A stretch of 64,000 nucleotides of DNA from Arenimonas oryziterrae DSM 21050 = YC6267. Lineage in GTDB: Bacteria > Pseudomonadota > Gammaproteobacteria > Xanthomonadales > Xanthomonadaceae. Of this stretch, positions 54,375 to 63,462 are shown in pieces. The first letter of the stretch is position 1. Every line of letters starts with the position of its first letter. The stretch is taken from contig NZ_ATVD01000003.1 of NCBI RefSeq assembly GCF_000420545.1, positions 486,370 to 550,369 of the forward strand. The letters are read 5' to 3'. The notes under the pieces were generated by a model. The model ran no database searches. It saw only the letters and a program-made list of their open reading frames with translations, and was not told the DNA's origin. The position numbers were made by a program, and so were the translations under genes.

Positions 54375-54863
54375 ATGAATCGCAATCTCAGCCGCACCCT
54401 GTTTGTCTCGGTACTGGCCGGTACGATGATGCTTTCGGCATGCAAGAAGGCCGAAGCCCCGCCGCCGCCCCCGCCGCCGCCGGCCCCGATGGAGCCCGCA
54501 CCGCCACCGCCGCCCGTCGCGCCCACCGTATCGGTGGTGAGCGTCGATCTCGGCAGTTCGGTTGGCGCCGACGGCAAGATCGCTGCTTCGGGCACGACCT
54601 TCGCCCCGAAGGACACGATCACTGCCTCGGTCGCCACCACTACCAGCGATCCGGCTGCCACCGTCGCCGGCACGCTTAACGCCAAGTGGACGTATCAGGA
54701 TGGTCAGGTCGTCAGCGAAGAGCCCAAGTCCTTCAGCTTCGCTGGACCGGGCGTGACCAACTTCCAGATCAGCAAGCCCGATGGCTGGCCGGCCGGCAAG
54801 TACAAGGTCGAGATCTCGCTCGACGGCACGGTCGTGCAGAGCAAGGATTTCGAAGTCAAATAA
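54375..54863 (+). CDS. Lipoprotein, paralogue of the gene at 1391
   Basis: A 162-residue lipoprotein. The signal peptide ends in lipobox LSAC (Cys at residue 23), then KKAEAP and a run of about 25 mainly prolines. The domain of about 110 residues ends KPDGWPAGKYKVEISLDG and FEVK, the same closing signature and layout as the lipoprotein at 1391. The Pro-rich linker would extend the domain from the membrane into the periplasm. The function is unknown. AGGAG precedes the ATG. A bidirectional-looking terminator follows. Confidence 0.82.
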   Translation: MNRNLSRTLFVSVLAGTMMLSACKKAEAPPPPPPPPAPMEPAPPPPPVAPTVSVVSVDLGSSVGADGKIAASGTTFAPKDTITASVATTTSDPAATVAGTLNAKWTYQDGQVVSEEPKSFSFAGPGVTNFQISKPDGWPAGKYKVEISLDGTVVQSKDFEVK

Positions 54864-54886
54864 TGCTGCTGCACGCGCAAGAAAAA

Positions 54887-54918
54887 GGGCGCGGAGAAAT
54901 CCGCGCCCTTCTTTGTTT
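54887..54918. terminator. Rho-independent terminator between convergent genes
   Basis: GGGCGCGGA (54887-54895), GAAA loop, TCCGCGCCC (54900-54908), then TTCTTTGTTT; an A-run on the left makes it usable by speE in the other direction. Confidence 0.9.
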
Positions 54919-54932
54919 ACGATGATCGCGGC

Positions 54933-55799
54933 TCAGTCGCCCAGCGCTTCCTGCATCAAGCCCGGCATCGCCAGCGCGCCGCGATGCACGCCGGCGTTGT
55001 AGTAGCGGCAGCCGAACTTGCTCGCGGCGGCCGCGGCATCTTCCTCGCGGAAGGCGGTGAGATCGCGCGCGGTCTTGCTGGCGATCGTGCCGCTCCACCA
55101 GCCGGTCGGATAGCAGGGCTGCGGAAACGGCAGCGTGCGGAAACTCTGGAAACCGGCGTCGCGCATCGCACCGCGCATGTCCTGGATCAGGTGCATCAGC
55201 GCCAGCGGTGATTCGCTCTGCTGCACCAGCAGACCGTCGGGGCGCAGAGCCTTGAGGCAGTTCTCGTAGAAGGCGCGATTGAACAGACCTTCAGCCGGAC
55301 CGACCGGATCGGTCGAGTCGACGATGATCACGTCGATCGAGCCGGGCGCGGCATTGGCCATGTAGGCGATGCCGTCGTCGAACATCACGGTCGCGCGCGA
55401 ATCGTTGTTGGACTCGCACAGTTCCGGGAAGTACAGCTCGGCCATGCGCGTGACCTGTTCATCGATGTCGCATTGAACCGCCGTGCGCACGCCCGGATGG
55501 CGCAGCACTTCGCGCAGGGTGCCGCAATCGCCGCCGCCGATGATGACCACGTGCTTGGGATCGGGGTGGGTGAACAGCGGCGCGTGCGCCATCATCTCGT
55601 GATAGAAGAAGTTGTCGCGCGTGGTCACCATCATCGCGCCGTCGATGAGCATCACATTGCCCCAGTCGCGGCTTTCGTAGATCTCGATCTTCTGGAACGG
55701 CGACTGCACCTCGTCGAGTTTGCGCGTGATGCGCAGGCCGAAGGCCGAGCCGGTGTGATCGAAGTTCTCGTACAGCCAATTCTGTGAACTGTTTTCCAT
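54933..55799 (-). CDS. speE: Spermidine synthase
   Basis: Transfers an aminopropyl group from decarboxylated SAM to putrescine; 288 residues, equal to E. coli SpeE. The substrate-binding motifs are VVIIGGGDCGTLREVLRHPG (dcSAM), DDGIAYMAN and the catalytic IIVDSTDPVGPAEGLF. GGGAG lies upstream of the ATG. It is divergent from speA, giving both ends of a polyamine route from arginine. Genes for agmatinase and SAM decarboxylase are not in the window. Confidence 0.96.
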   Translation of the reverse strand: MENSSQNWLYENFDHTGSAFGLRITRKLDEVQSPFQKIEIYESRDWGNVMLIDGAMMVTTRDNFFYHEMMAHAPLFTHPDPKHVVIIGGGDCGTLREVLRHPGVRTAVQCDIDEQVTRMAELYFPELCESNNDSRATVMFDDGIAYMANAAPGSIDVIIVDSTDPVGPAEGLFNRAFYENCLKALRPDGLLVQQSESPLALMHLIQDMRGAMRDAGFQSFRTLPFPQPCYPTGWWSGTIASKTARDLTAFREEDAAAAASKFGCRYYNAGVHRGALAMPGLMQEALGD

Positions 55800-55925
55800 G
55801 TGCGGCTCCCGAAAGTGGCTGGCAAGGCCGCCATTCTACCCGCGCTCCGGCGCACGGGTCTTTGCGAGCGACCCGCTGCCCGCCTGGCCGGTCTCTCCAC
55901 CTGAAGCCCCGGGCGGCAAGGGCGT

Positions 55926-55931
55926 TACAAT
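55926..55931 (+). promoter_or_regulatory. Putative -10 element of speA
   Basis: TACAAT, 34 bases before the ATG of speA, in the 166-base gap between divergent speE and speA. The -35 is unclear. Confidence 0.4.
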
Positions 55932-55965
55932 TGCGCCTCGTTCGCCACGCTCAGGATTGCCGCCG

Positions 55966-57858
55966 ATGCCCGCCTGGTCCCTCGACCGCGCCCGCCACAC
56001 CTATTCCATCCCCTACTGGGCCGATGGTTATTTCGACGTCGACGCGTCGGGTCGCATGTGCGCGTTGCCGCACGGTGCCGAGGGCGCGGCCTTGCCGCTG
56101 CCGGATATCCTCGACCTGGCCACCGCGGCCGGTCTGAAGCTGCCCTTGTTGCTGCGTTTCTCCGACATCCTCGGCGACCGGCTGCGCAAGATGCAGGCGG
56201 CCTTCCACAAGGCGATGACCGAACTGAACTACACCGGCGGCTACACCGCCGTGTACCCGATCAAGGTCAACCAGCACTACGGCGTGGCTGGCGAGCTCGC
56301 CGCGCAAGGCGGCGAAGGCTTCGGTCTGGAGGCGGGCTCCAAGCCCGAGCTCATGGCGGTGCTCGGGCTGGCCAAGCCCGGCTCGGTCGTCGTATGCAAC
56401 GGCTACAAGGATCGCGAGTTCATTCGTCTGGCCCTGATCGCGCGCAAGCTCGGTCTGCAGACTTTCCTGGTCGTCGAAAAACCCTCGGAGCTGGCGATCA
56501 TCCTCGAAGAGTCCAAGGCGCTCGGCGTGCAGCCGGGCCTGGGCGTGCGCATGCGCCTGGCCTCACTCGGTGCCGGCAAGTGGCAGAACAGCGGCGGCGA
56601 CAAGGCCAAATTCGGACTGTCGCCGCGCCAGGTGCTCGACCTGGTCGAAAAACTGCGCGCTGCCGACATGCTCGATGCGCTGCAGCTGCTGCATTTCCAC
56701 ATGGGCTCGCAGATCTCCAATGTGCGCGACATCGCCAATGGCATGCGCGAAGCGGTGCGCTATTTCGTCGAACTGTCCAAGCTCGGCTGCGGCATCCGCT
56801 ACATGGATTCCGGTGGCGGCCTGGGCGTGGACTACGAAGGCACGCGTTCGCGCGGGTACTGCTCGATCAACTACGGCCTCGACCAGTTCGCGCACACGCT
56901 CGTGCAGCCGCTGGCCGAAGCCTGCGCCGAATTCAACTTGCCGCCGCCGCGCATGATCACCGAAGCCGGCCGCGCGATGACCGCGCACCATGCGGTGATG
57001 GTGGTGAACGTGTCGGAAGTCGAGCGGGCGCCGGAGGGCGCCGTGCCCGCGCCGCAGTCGGGCGAGCCGGCGGTTCTGCGCCATCTGCGCGAGACGCATG
57101 CGGACCTGGACAAGCGTCCGGCGCTGGAGCTGTATCTGGAGGCGCAGCACGCGCTCGCCGAAGGCCAGGCGCTGTACGCGCTCGGCCAGTTGTCGCTGGC
57201 GCAGCGCGCGCAGCTCGACGATCTTTTCTACGCCATCGCGCACGGCGTGCGCGCGCGCCTGACCGGTGAGGAAAAGAGTCATCGCGACGTGCTCGACGAG
57301 CTCAACGAACGCCTCGTCGACAAGTATTTCGTGAATTTCTCGGTGTTCGAATCGATCCCGGACGTCTGGGCGATCGATCAGGTGTTTCCGATCGTGCCGA
57401 TCGCGCGTCTGGACGAGGTGCCGGATCGTCGCGGCGTGATCGCCGACCTGACCTGCGATTCCGATGGCCGCATCGATACGTATGTCGAATCCGAAGCCCT
57501 GGATTCCTCGCTGCCGATGCACAGCCTGCGCCGCGGCGAAAGCTACCGCCTCGGCATCTTCCTGGTTGGCGCGTACCAGGAAACCCTGGGCGACATCCAC
57601 AACCTGTTCGGCGACACCGACACCGCGAACGTACGCATGAATGCCGACGGCAGCTACACCCTGCTGCGTCAGCGCAAGGGCGACACGACCGACGTCATGC
57701 TCGATTACGTCGGCTATGCGCTCGACGATCTGCGCGCGGCGTATCGCGCCAAGGTCGAGGCGGCGCAGCTGCCGGCGGCCGAATCGGCCGCGATGCTCGC
57801 CGCGCTCGAAGCGGGGCTGACCGGTTACACCTACCTGCACGAAACGCCGCACGAATAG
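55966..57858 (+). CDS. speA: Biosynthetic arginine decarboxylase
   Basis: PLP enzyme converting arginine to agmatine; 630 residues, slightly shorter than E. coli SpeA (658). The PLP lysine is Lys100 in YPIKVNQH. The barrel includes LLHFHMGSQISNVRDI and YMDSGGGLGVDYEG, and the C-terminal domain has VADLTCDSDGRID-type and ESYRLGIFLVGAYQE motifs of alanine-racemase-fold decarboxylases. The ATG at 55966 is the first reasonable start; longer frames overlap the divergent speE promoter. An oxidoreductase gene follows after 35 bases. Confidence 0.96.
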   Translation: MPAWSLDRARHTYSIPYWADGYFDVDASGRMCALPHGAEGAALPLPDILDLATAAGLKLPLLLRFSDILGDRLRKMQAAFHKAMTELNYTGGYTAVYPIKVNQHYGVAGELAAQGGEGFGLEAGSKPELMAVLGLAKPGSVVVCNGYKDREFIRLALIARKLGLQTFLVVEKPSELAIILEESKALGVQPGLGVRMRLASLGAGKWQNSGGDKAKFGLSPRQVLDLVEKLRAADMLDALQLLHFHMGSQISNVRDIANGMREAVRYFVELSKLGCGIRYMDSGGGLGVDYEGTRSRGYCSINYGLDQFAHTLVQPLAEACAEFNLPPPRMITEAGRAMTAHHAVMVVNVSEVERAPEGAVPAPQSGEPAVLRHLRETHADLDKRPALELYLEAQHALAEGQALYALGQLSLAQRAQLDDLFYAIAHGVRARLTGEEKSHRDVLDELNERLVDKYFVNFSVFESIPDVWAIDQVFPIVPIARLDEVPDRRGVIADLTCDSDGRIDTYVESEALDSSLPMHSLRRGESYRLGIFLVGAYQETLGDIHNLFGDTDTANVRMNADGSYTLLRQRKGDTTDVMLDYVGYALDDLRAAYRAKVEAAQLPAAESAAMLAALEAGLTGYTYLHETPHE

Positions 57859-57893
57859 GCGCCATCAACCGGCCACTCTCAGAGACAGACACC

Positions 57894-58748
57894 ATGCATG
57901 TCGGATTTATCGGGTTGGGCGCCATGGGCCATTCCATGGCCGGTCATTTGCACGCGCGAGGACTGCTGTCCGTGGTCGGCAATCGCAGCGTGGCGCGCGC
58001 GCAGGCGTTTGCCGAAACCACAGGCGTGCGCGCGGCCAGCACGGCGGCCGACTTCGCCGAGTGCGACGCCGTCATGCTTTGCGTGTCTGCCGACGCCGAT
58101 GTGCTCGAGAACGTGCGTGCGCTCGCTGGCGTGCTCCGACCCGGTAGTGTGGTCGTCGATCATTCCACCGTTTCGGCCGATACTGCCAAGCAGGCTGCCG
58201 CATGGCTGCACGATCACGGCATCGGCTTTCTCGATGCGCCGGTGTCGGGCGGCGTCGAAGGCGCGCGCAACGGCAAGCTGTCGATCATGGTCGGCGGCGA
58301 CGCCGCCGATCTCGACAAGGCACGTCCCGCGCTGGAAGCTTATGCGCTGCGCATCACGCATATGGGGCCGAGCGGCGCCGGGCAAGCCACGAAGGCGGTG
58401 AACCAGGTGCTGGTCGCGGGCATCGCACAGGCCGTGTGCGAAGGCCTCGCGCTCGGCGAAAAGCTTGGCCTCGCGCCGGAGCTGCTGGTGCCCACGCTCG
58501 CCGCCGGCGCGGCTGGCAACTGGTTTCTCGACAAGCGTGGCGCGACCATGCTCGCCAGCAACTTCGCGCCGGGATTCAAGTCCGCGCTGTTGCACAAGGA
58601 TCTCAAGATCGTGCGCGAGATGGCGGCGCAGGCCGGCATCCGCGCCACGGTCATCGACCAGTCGCTGGCCGACTATGGCGAATTGATGCAGCAGGGCTTC
58701 GGCGAGGAAGACACGTCGGCCCTGATCCGTCTCAAGCGCGGAAACTGA
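57894..58748 (+). CDS. NAD(P)-dependent beta-hydroxyacid dehydrogenase
   Basis: A 284-residue member of the 3-hydroxyisobutyrate/tartronate-semialdehyde/glyoxylate-reductase group. The Rossmann motif is GFIGLGAMG at residues 4-12, the substrate signature is DAPVSGG (114-120), and the catalytic lysine is Lys167 with Asn170 in GAGQATKAVNQVL. The N-terminal MHVGFIGLGAMG is close to tartronate semialdehyde and succinic semialdehyde reductases, but the exact substrate is open. A glyoxylate-related role would fit the aceA/aceB genes only loosely. It may be cotranscribed with speA. Confidence 0.9.
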   Translation: MHVGFIGLGAMGHSMAGHLHARGLLSVVGNRSVARAQAFAETTGVRAASTAADFAECDAVMLCVSADADVLENVRALAGVLRPGSVVVDHSTVSADTAKQAAAWLHDHGIGFLDAPVSGGVEGARNGKLSIMVGGDAADLDKARPALEAYALRITHMGPSGAGQATKAVNQVLVAGIAQAVCEGLALGEKLGLAPELLVPTLAAGAAGNWFLDKRGATMLASNFAPGFKSALLHKDLKIVREMAAQAGIRATVIDQSLADYGELMQQGFGEEDTSALIRLKRGN

Positions 58749-58772
58749 GCCCGCCGGTCCGCGCGGAAAAGC

Positions 58773-59213
58773 TCAGACGCTCGAGGGCAGCGCGACGAAA
58801 TCGTCGGTGCGCGGCAGCAGGCGCATCGCCGCGAGCAAGGCCTCGGGTGGCACGATGAGCTTGCGCGCGGCCAGGTCCAGCCAACCGCCGGTGCTGATCA
58901 CGCGTGCACTGGGCTTGCCGTCGGCGCGGGTGAATTCGTTGCACAGGCGAAAGCGCGACCCGTCCTCGGACAGGCCGGCGAGGCTCAGGCCGACCTCGAT
59001 GGTCTCGAGCAGATTGACCTCGCGGAAATAGTCGACTTCGTCCTTGCGCACCACCGGACCGATGCGCCGGCGCGCGAACTCCTGCGCCGAAAAACCGTGT
59101 GCGGCGAAAAACAGCATGCGCGAGTCGGCCGACTTGTCGAGGTAGGCGGTATTGCGCATGTGCGAATTGAAATCCATGTCGCCCCAGCCGGCGATCATCG
59201 TTTGCGTGAACAT
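58773..59213 (-). CDS. Acyl-CoA thioesterase, 4HBT/YbgC type
   Basis: Hot-dog-fold thioesterase of 146 residues. The N-terminal GWGDMDFNSHMRNTAYLD holds the Asp-x-N-x-H pattern of 4-hydroxybenzoyl-CoA thioesterase relatives. RRIGPVVRKDEVDYFREVNLLE and LCNEFTRADGK follow as the usual sheet. The substrate is unknown. It is unrelated in detail to the larger thioesterase-like protein at 2962. It converges with the oxidoreductase gene. Confidence 0.88.
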   Translation of the reverse strand: MFTQTMIAGWGDMDFNSHMRNTAYLDKSADSRMLFFAAHGFSAQEFARRRIGPVVRKDEVDYFREVNLLETIEVGLSLAGLSEDGSRFRLCNEFTRADGKPSARVISTGGWLDLAARKLIVPPEALLAAMRLLPRTDDFVALPSSV

Positions 59214-59265
59214 GTCCTGCCCTCCGTGGTGGCATCGGTCCAGCGGCCGGATGACCGGCGCGCTC

Positions 59266-59640
59266 TCAGGTTCGCAGCCAGTCCAGCGCTTGATTCATGT
59301 CGGTGAAATGGCGGATGTTGCTCGCGCCCTTGCTGAGCGTGCGCACTTCGTAGAAGAAAAAATCCTCGCGCCGCGGCGAGTCGGCATTGAACACAATCGC
59401 CACCCGCATCGTGCGTGCGACGCCTTGCTCGGCATTGATGCGCGGCAGGTCGAAGATGTCTTCCGACGACAGCGACGGCAGCATGTTGCGATGGTCGACC
59501 AGAAAGCGCGTGGCGCCGTGCTGCGCGCCCGCCGCCATGCCTTCGGCTGCCATGCGCGTGATCTGTTCCATGTCCATGGTGCCGGACGTGGTCAGGCGCA
59601 GGATGCCGTCTTCCGGCAGGAAATCGATGTCCCAGCCCAT
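59266..59640 (-). CDS. STAS/SpoIIAA-like protein
   Basis: A 124-residue soluble protein. The alternation of strands and helices (ILRLTTSGTMDMEQITRMA, ATRFLVDHRNMLPSLS, IRHFTDMNQALDWLR at the end) resembles the SpoIIAA-like STAS fold, and the closing 'ALDWL' motif is typical of that group. A phosphorylatable Ser as in true anti-sigma factor antagonists is not evident. The function is unknown. Confidence 0.65.
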   Translation of the reverse strand: MGWDIDFLPEDGILRLTTSGTMDMEQITRMAAEGMAAGAQHGATRFLVDHRNMLPSLSSEDIFDLPRINAEQGVARTMRVAIVFNADSPRREDFFFYEVRTLSKGASNIRHFTDMNQALDWLRT

Positions 59641-59731
59641 GCGCTGACTCTCCCCTCGGCATGCCCCGCGACGCCGATGCGCGCTTCGATCCTACGGAGG
59701 CGCGGATGGCGGTGCCAGTGCCGCGCGGCGC

Positions 59732-60394
59732 TTACTTGGCGCGGATCGGCAGGGCGCCGGTGATACCGTGGTTGTTGAGCGCCTGCTTGGCTGCGGCGAG
59801 ACCGCCGGCGGTCGGATACGGACCCATGCGCACGCGGTAGACGGTGTTGCCGTTGATCTCCGCGGTTTCCACGCGGGCGACTTCGCCGGTCAACGCGATC
59901 TTCGCTTTCAGGGCTTCGGCTTCGTCGACGCTGCGGAACGCGCCGGCTTGCAGCAGGTAGCGCGCGCCATCGGCATTCGCGGCGACGGCGGGCGTCGTCG
60001 TTGGCGGCGATGGCTGGTCGGGATGGCCGGTTTCCGAGGCGGGGTTCGCCGGCGTGGGCGTCGGCTTCAGGGCCTCGGCGCGCGCCTGCTCAGCGAGTTC
60101 GGCGTCGGGAATGACGACTTCCTTACCCGGCAGGATCTCGAAGAACTCGAACTTGGGCTTGGGCTTGACCGGCGTTTCCGGCACAACCGGCTCGGCGCCC
60201 TCGGACGTCCGCGGCGCCTGCGCCTGCGGGTTGGGCTGCGGCAGGTCGCTGCCACCCTGCGCCCATTTGTCCTTGAGGAAGAGATAGCCAAAGGCGAGGG
60301 CACCGATCAGCAGGCCGACCAGCAGCCACATCCAGCCGGGAATACCGTTGCCGCCGTTGCGGCGCGCCTGGTTCTTGGAACGTTTTGCAGCCAT
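59732..60394 (-). CDS. SPOR-domain membrane protein (FtsN-like)
   Basis: A 220-residue bitopic inner-membrane protein. It has a basic cytoplasmic N-terminus (MAAKRSKNQARRNGGNG), one membrane helix (about 20-40), a Pro/Glu-rich periplasmic linker, and a C-terminal SPOR domain (about 142-218: YLLQAGAFRSVDEAEALKAK, VYRVRMGPYPT). SPOR domains bind denuded glycan at the division septum, so a role in cell division is likely. Its ATG overlaps the argS stop (TAATG), giving translational coupling. The gene order argS-SPOR is common in related bacteria. Confidence 0.92.
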   Translation of the reverse strand: MAAKRSKNQARRNGGNGIPGWMWLLVGLLIGALAFGYLFLKDKWAQGGSDLPQPNPQAQAPRTSEGAEPVVPETPVKPKPKFEFFEILPGKEVVIPDAELAEQARAEALKPTPTPANPASETGHPDQPSPPTTTPAVAANADGARYLLQAGAFRSVDEAEALKAKIALTGEVARVETAEINGNTVYRVRMGPYPTAGGLAAAKQALNNHGITGALPIRAK

Positions 60395-62157
60395 TACATG
60401 CTCTCCGGAGCCGATACGCCGAGCAGGGCCAGGCCATTGGCCAGCACCTGCTGCGTAGCCTTGCACAGCCCGAGGCGCGCGTGTCGCACTTCCTCTTCGG
60501 CAGTCAGGATCGGTTGCGAGTTGTAGAACGCGTGGAAGGCCGCGGCCAGCTCACGCAGGTAGTTGGCGAGGATCTGCGGACCGCGGTTGCCGGCGGCCGA
60601 TTCGATGATTTCCGGGAAACGCATGAGCTCGCCGATCAACTCGTCCTCGTGCGTCTCGGTCAGGCGCGCGCGCGCCGACAGCGCCGCGCTGTCGTTGTAA
60701 GCCAGGCTCTTTTCCTTGAGCTGGCGGAACAGGCTGGCGATGCGCGCATGCGCGTACTGGATGTAATAGACCGGGTTGTCGTTGGAGCGGCTCTTGGCCA
60801 GTTCCAGGTCGAAGTCCAGGTGCTGGTCGTTGCCGCGCATGACGTAGAAAAAGCGCGCGGCATCGGTGCCGACTTCCTCGCGCAACTCGCGCAGCGTCAC
60901 GAAGCTGCCGGCGCGCGTGGACATCTGCACGCGTTCGGCGCCGCGGAACAGGATCGCGAACTGCACCAGCTGCACTTCGATCTTGCCCGCATCCAGACCC
61001 AGACCCTGCGCGGCGGCCTTCAGGCGCGCGATGTAGCCATGGTGATCGGCGCCGAGGATGTAGAGCGCGCGTTCGAAGCCGCGTTCGAACTTCGACAGCA
61101 GATAGCCCAGGTCGGACGCGAAATACGTCGTGACGCCGTTCTCGCGCACGACCACGCGGTCCTTGTCGTCGCCGAAAGTGGTCGCGCGGAACCAGGTGGC
61201 GCCGCCGTCTTCGTACAGGTGGCCGTTCTCGCGCAGTGTGGCGATCGCGCGCTGCATGTAGCCGTCGGTCGCGAGCGAGCGTTCGGAGAAGAAATTGTCG
61301 TGGATCACGCCGAACCCGGCGAGATCGTTGCGGATATCGGCCAGGCACCAGTCGAGGCCGGCGTTGAACACCACGCGGTAGTCCGCATCGCCGAGCAGTT
61401 GTTTGGCGCGCGCGATCAGCGCGTCGACATGCAGTTCCTTGTCGCCGCCCTGGGTTTCGTCGGCAGGCAGGCCGTCGGTGATCTCGATCGCGCTGTGGCG
61501 CAGACGATCGCCCTCGCGGGCGCGCAAGCCGCGCGCGATATCGGTGACGTAGTCGCCCTTGTAGCCGTTGTCGGGGAAGCGCACGTTGACGCCGCCGAGC
61601 TCGTGATAGCGCAGCCACACCGACACCGCGAGGATATCCATCTGGCGACCGGCGTCGTTGACGTAGTACTCGCGCTGGACCTTGTGGCCGGCGGCTTCAA
61701 GCAGGTTGGCAACGGACGCGCCGTAGGCGGCGCCGCGGCCATGACCGACGTGCAGCGGGCCGTTGGGATTGGCCGAGACGAATTCGACGGTGATCGATTC
61801 GCGCGATTCGGACAGCTGGCGGCCGTATTCGGCGCCGAGTTCGAACACGCGGCGGATCGTCGCCAGGCGGCAGGGCGTGGAAATCGTGAAATTGATGAAG
61901 CCCGGGCCGGCGATCGCGACCTTGGAGACGTGCTGCGATTCGCCGAACGTCGCCACCAGGGCCTCGGCCAGCTCGCGCGGCTTCATGCCAGCGGCCTTCG
62001 CCAGCAGCAGGGCGATATTGGTCGCGTAGTCGCCGTGTTCGCGCGATTTGGTCCGCTCGATCACGTAGTCCGGGGTCGGCAGGTCCTGGGGCAGGCGGCC
62101 GTGGCGGCGGAGATCGAGCAGGGCCTGGGCCACCAGTTCGCGCAGATGTTCTTTCAC
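60394..62157 (-). CDS. argS: Arginyl-tRNA synthetase
   Basis: Charges tRNA-Arg; 587 residues, standard length. An N-terminal additional domain (1-110) is followed by the Rossmann core with HIGH motif HVGH (136-139, in NPNGPLHVGHGRG) and the C-terminal anticodon-binding domain with YAHARIASLFRQL and the closing HAFYNSQPIL segment. Class I ArgRS usually lacks a standard KMSKS, and none was identified here. The ATG at 62157 has no strong ribosome-binding site. First gene of argS-SPOR. Confidence 0.97.
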   Translation of the reverse strand: MKEHLRELVAQALLDLRRHGRLPQDLPTPDYVIERTKSREHGDYATNIALLLAKAAGMKPRELAEALVATFGESQHVSKVAIAGPGFINFTISTPCRLATIRRVFELGAEYGRQLSESRESITVEFVSANPNGPLHVGHGRGAAYGASVANLLEAAGHKVQREYYVNDAGRQMDILAVSVWLRYHELGGVNVRFPDNGYKGDYVTDIARGLRAREGDRLRHSAIEITDGLPADETQGGDKELHVDALIARAKQLLGDADYRVVFNAGLDWCLADIRNDLAGFGVIHDNFFSERSLATDGYMQRAIATLRENGHLYEDGGATWFRATTFGDDKDRVVVRENGVTTYFASDLGYLLSKFERGFERALYILGADHHGYIARLKAAAQGLGLDAGKIEVQLVQFAILFRGAERVQMSTRAGSFVTLRELREEVGTDAARFFYVMRGNDQHLDFDLELAKSRSNDNPVYYIQYAHARIASLFRQLKEKSLAYNDSAALSARARLTETHEDELIGELMRFPEIIESAAGNRGPQILANYLRELAAAFHAFYNSQPILTAEEEVRHARLGLCKATQQVLANGLALLGVSAPESM

Positions 62158-62318
62158 GGGGAAGCTTCGTCGGGGTGAGCCGACTATTGTAGCGCGGCGG
62201 GGCCGGAGCGACGGGCGGGCGGCCCCTTGTCATGCGCGCGTCACGAAGCCCGGTCAACATCGCGCCCCGGAAAAGAGGCATTTCGAACGGTCGACGTCAT
62301 AGGTCGGCTCGGGGCAAC

Positions 62319-62358
62319 CGCCGATCTCGGAGCGATTCCGGCGGTCGGCGTTTTTTTT
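62319..62358 (+). other. Hairpin followed by eight T
   Basis: CGCCGA (62319-62324) can pair with TCGGCG (62345-62350), directly followed by TTTTTTTT. It has the form of a terminator on the plus strand, but no plus-strand gene ends here. The rest of the 213-base gap before argS holds nothing I recognise. Confidence 0.3.
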
Positions 62359-62370
62359 GCCCGCGCTGAC

Positions 62371-63396
62371 TCAGCAGGCCCCGGTCAGCTCGGAAAAGGC
62401 CGCCAGCACTGCCTCGCCATTGGCCGGCGGGGCGGCCGCGAACCGCGCGAGCATCGCCGCACTGGTCTTCTTCACCAGGGGCCCGTTGGCGGCCTTGCCG
62501 GCACCGAACACGCTCTCGCCTTCACGCGAACAGAAGCGATGCAGCTCGAAGAAATAGTGCTGCTGGCCCGGCCCGAGGAAAGACAGGCTGGGTGCGGCCG
62601 AGGTGGCGGCGTCCAGGCGACGGCCGGCGCGCATTTCCCGTTCGCGGCACAGGCGCAGGGCGGTATCGCACAGCTGCACGAAATCCTCGCCGACATTGGC
62701 GGTGTCCAGATCGGCCGCGAGCCGGCCCAGACGCTCGCCGCGCCGCGCGTCGGCGTCTTCACGCCAGCCCGGGTGGTCGCTGTCGAGCCACAGGGCCAGG
62801 CCGCGCGCGAGCGCACCGCCGGCAAGGCCGGGCAGTTCGTCGGTGCGCGGATCGGGCTTGGGCACGGGTCGGGCATCGAACGTGCTGCCGGCAATCATCA
62901 TTTCCAGCGCGACGAAATAAGCGCGGTCCTGCTGCGGATCGAAGCCGCAGGCCGACAGGATGCGGAAGGTCTCGGCGACGCTGGCAGCCTCGTTGCCGCC
63001 GACGGGACCGGGCACATCGACGGTTTCGCGCTGGCGAAGATCGTGGCAGGCGGCGAACAGCAGCAGGGCGGCGGCGTCGTCGCCCCGCGGCGCCGAGTCG
63101 CCGAGGTCGTCCAAGGCACGTCGCAGGCGGCGATCGCCAAGTTCCAGGACATGGCCTTCGTTGTGGTAGGCGTGGAAATCGTCGCCGAAGCTGCCGTGGC
63201 GCAGGCCCAGACGGGCGGCACCGAGCAAGGTGGCATCGAGGACGCGGGCCGGGGCGCCGATGCGCTGGGTCACGGCCTGCAGGCGCTCGAACAAATCCGG
63301 GCGACGGGCCGCGACCAGGGTGCGCGCGGACGCGGCGTCGGGCAGCGCGATCTCGACCGCGTCGGGGGCGTAGAGCCTGTCGTAGCCGAGAATCAC
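62371..63396 (-). CDS. HD-domain-like protein, probable metal-dependent phosphohydrolase
   Basis: A 341-residue protein. The pattern YHNEGHVLEL (about residue 78), then LLFAACHDLRQ (about 118) and GNEAASVAETF matches the His ... His-Asp ... arrangement of HD-superfamily phosphohydrolases, so a metal centre and nucleotide or phosphoester hydrolysis are plausible. The C-terminal 150 residues are not recognised. The ATG at 63396 is used. It is followed by a gap before argS and preceded by radC on the same strand. Confidence 0.6.
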   Translation of the reverse strand: MILGYDRLYAPDAVEIALPDAASARTLVAARRPDLFERLQAVTQRIGAPARVLDATLLGAARLGLRHGSFGDDFHAYHNEGHVLELGDRRLRRALDDLGDSAPRGDDAAALLLFAACHDLRQRETVDVPGPVGGNEAASVAETFRILSACGFDPQQDRAYFVALEMMIAGSTFDARPVPKPDPRTDELPGLAGGALARGLALWLDSDHPGWREDADARRGERLGRLAADLDTANVGEDFVQLCDTALRLCREREMRAGRRLDAATSAAPSLSFLGPGQQHYFFELHRFCSREGESVFGAGKAANGPLVKKTSAAMLARFAAAPPANGEAVLAAFSELTGAC

Positions 63397-63462
63397 ATGG
63401 TCCGTCCGGTCGCAACCTGCCGCGCAGCAGTATACGCAGTGGCGGCCGATACGCAGCCACGC

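Noticed and set aside
62319-62358. Terminator on the plus strand before argS
   Set aside because: The hairpin plus eight T is real, but no plus-strand gene precedes it; kept only as an unexplained structure.
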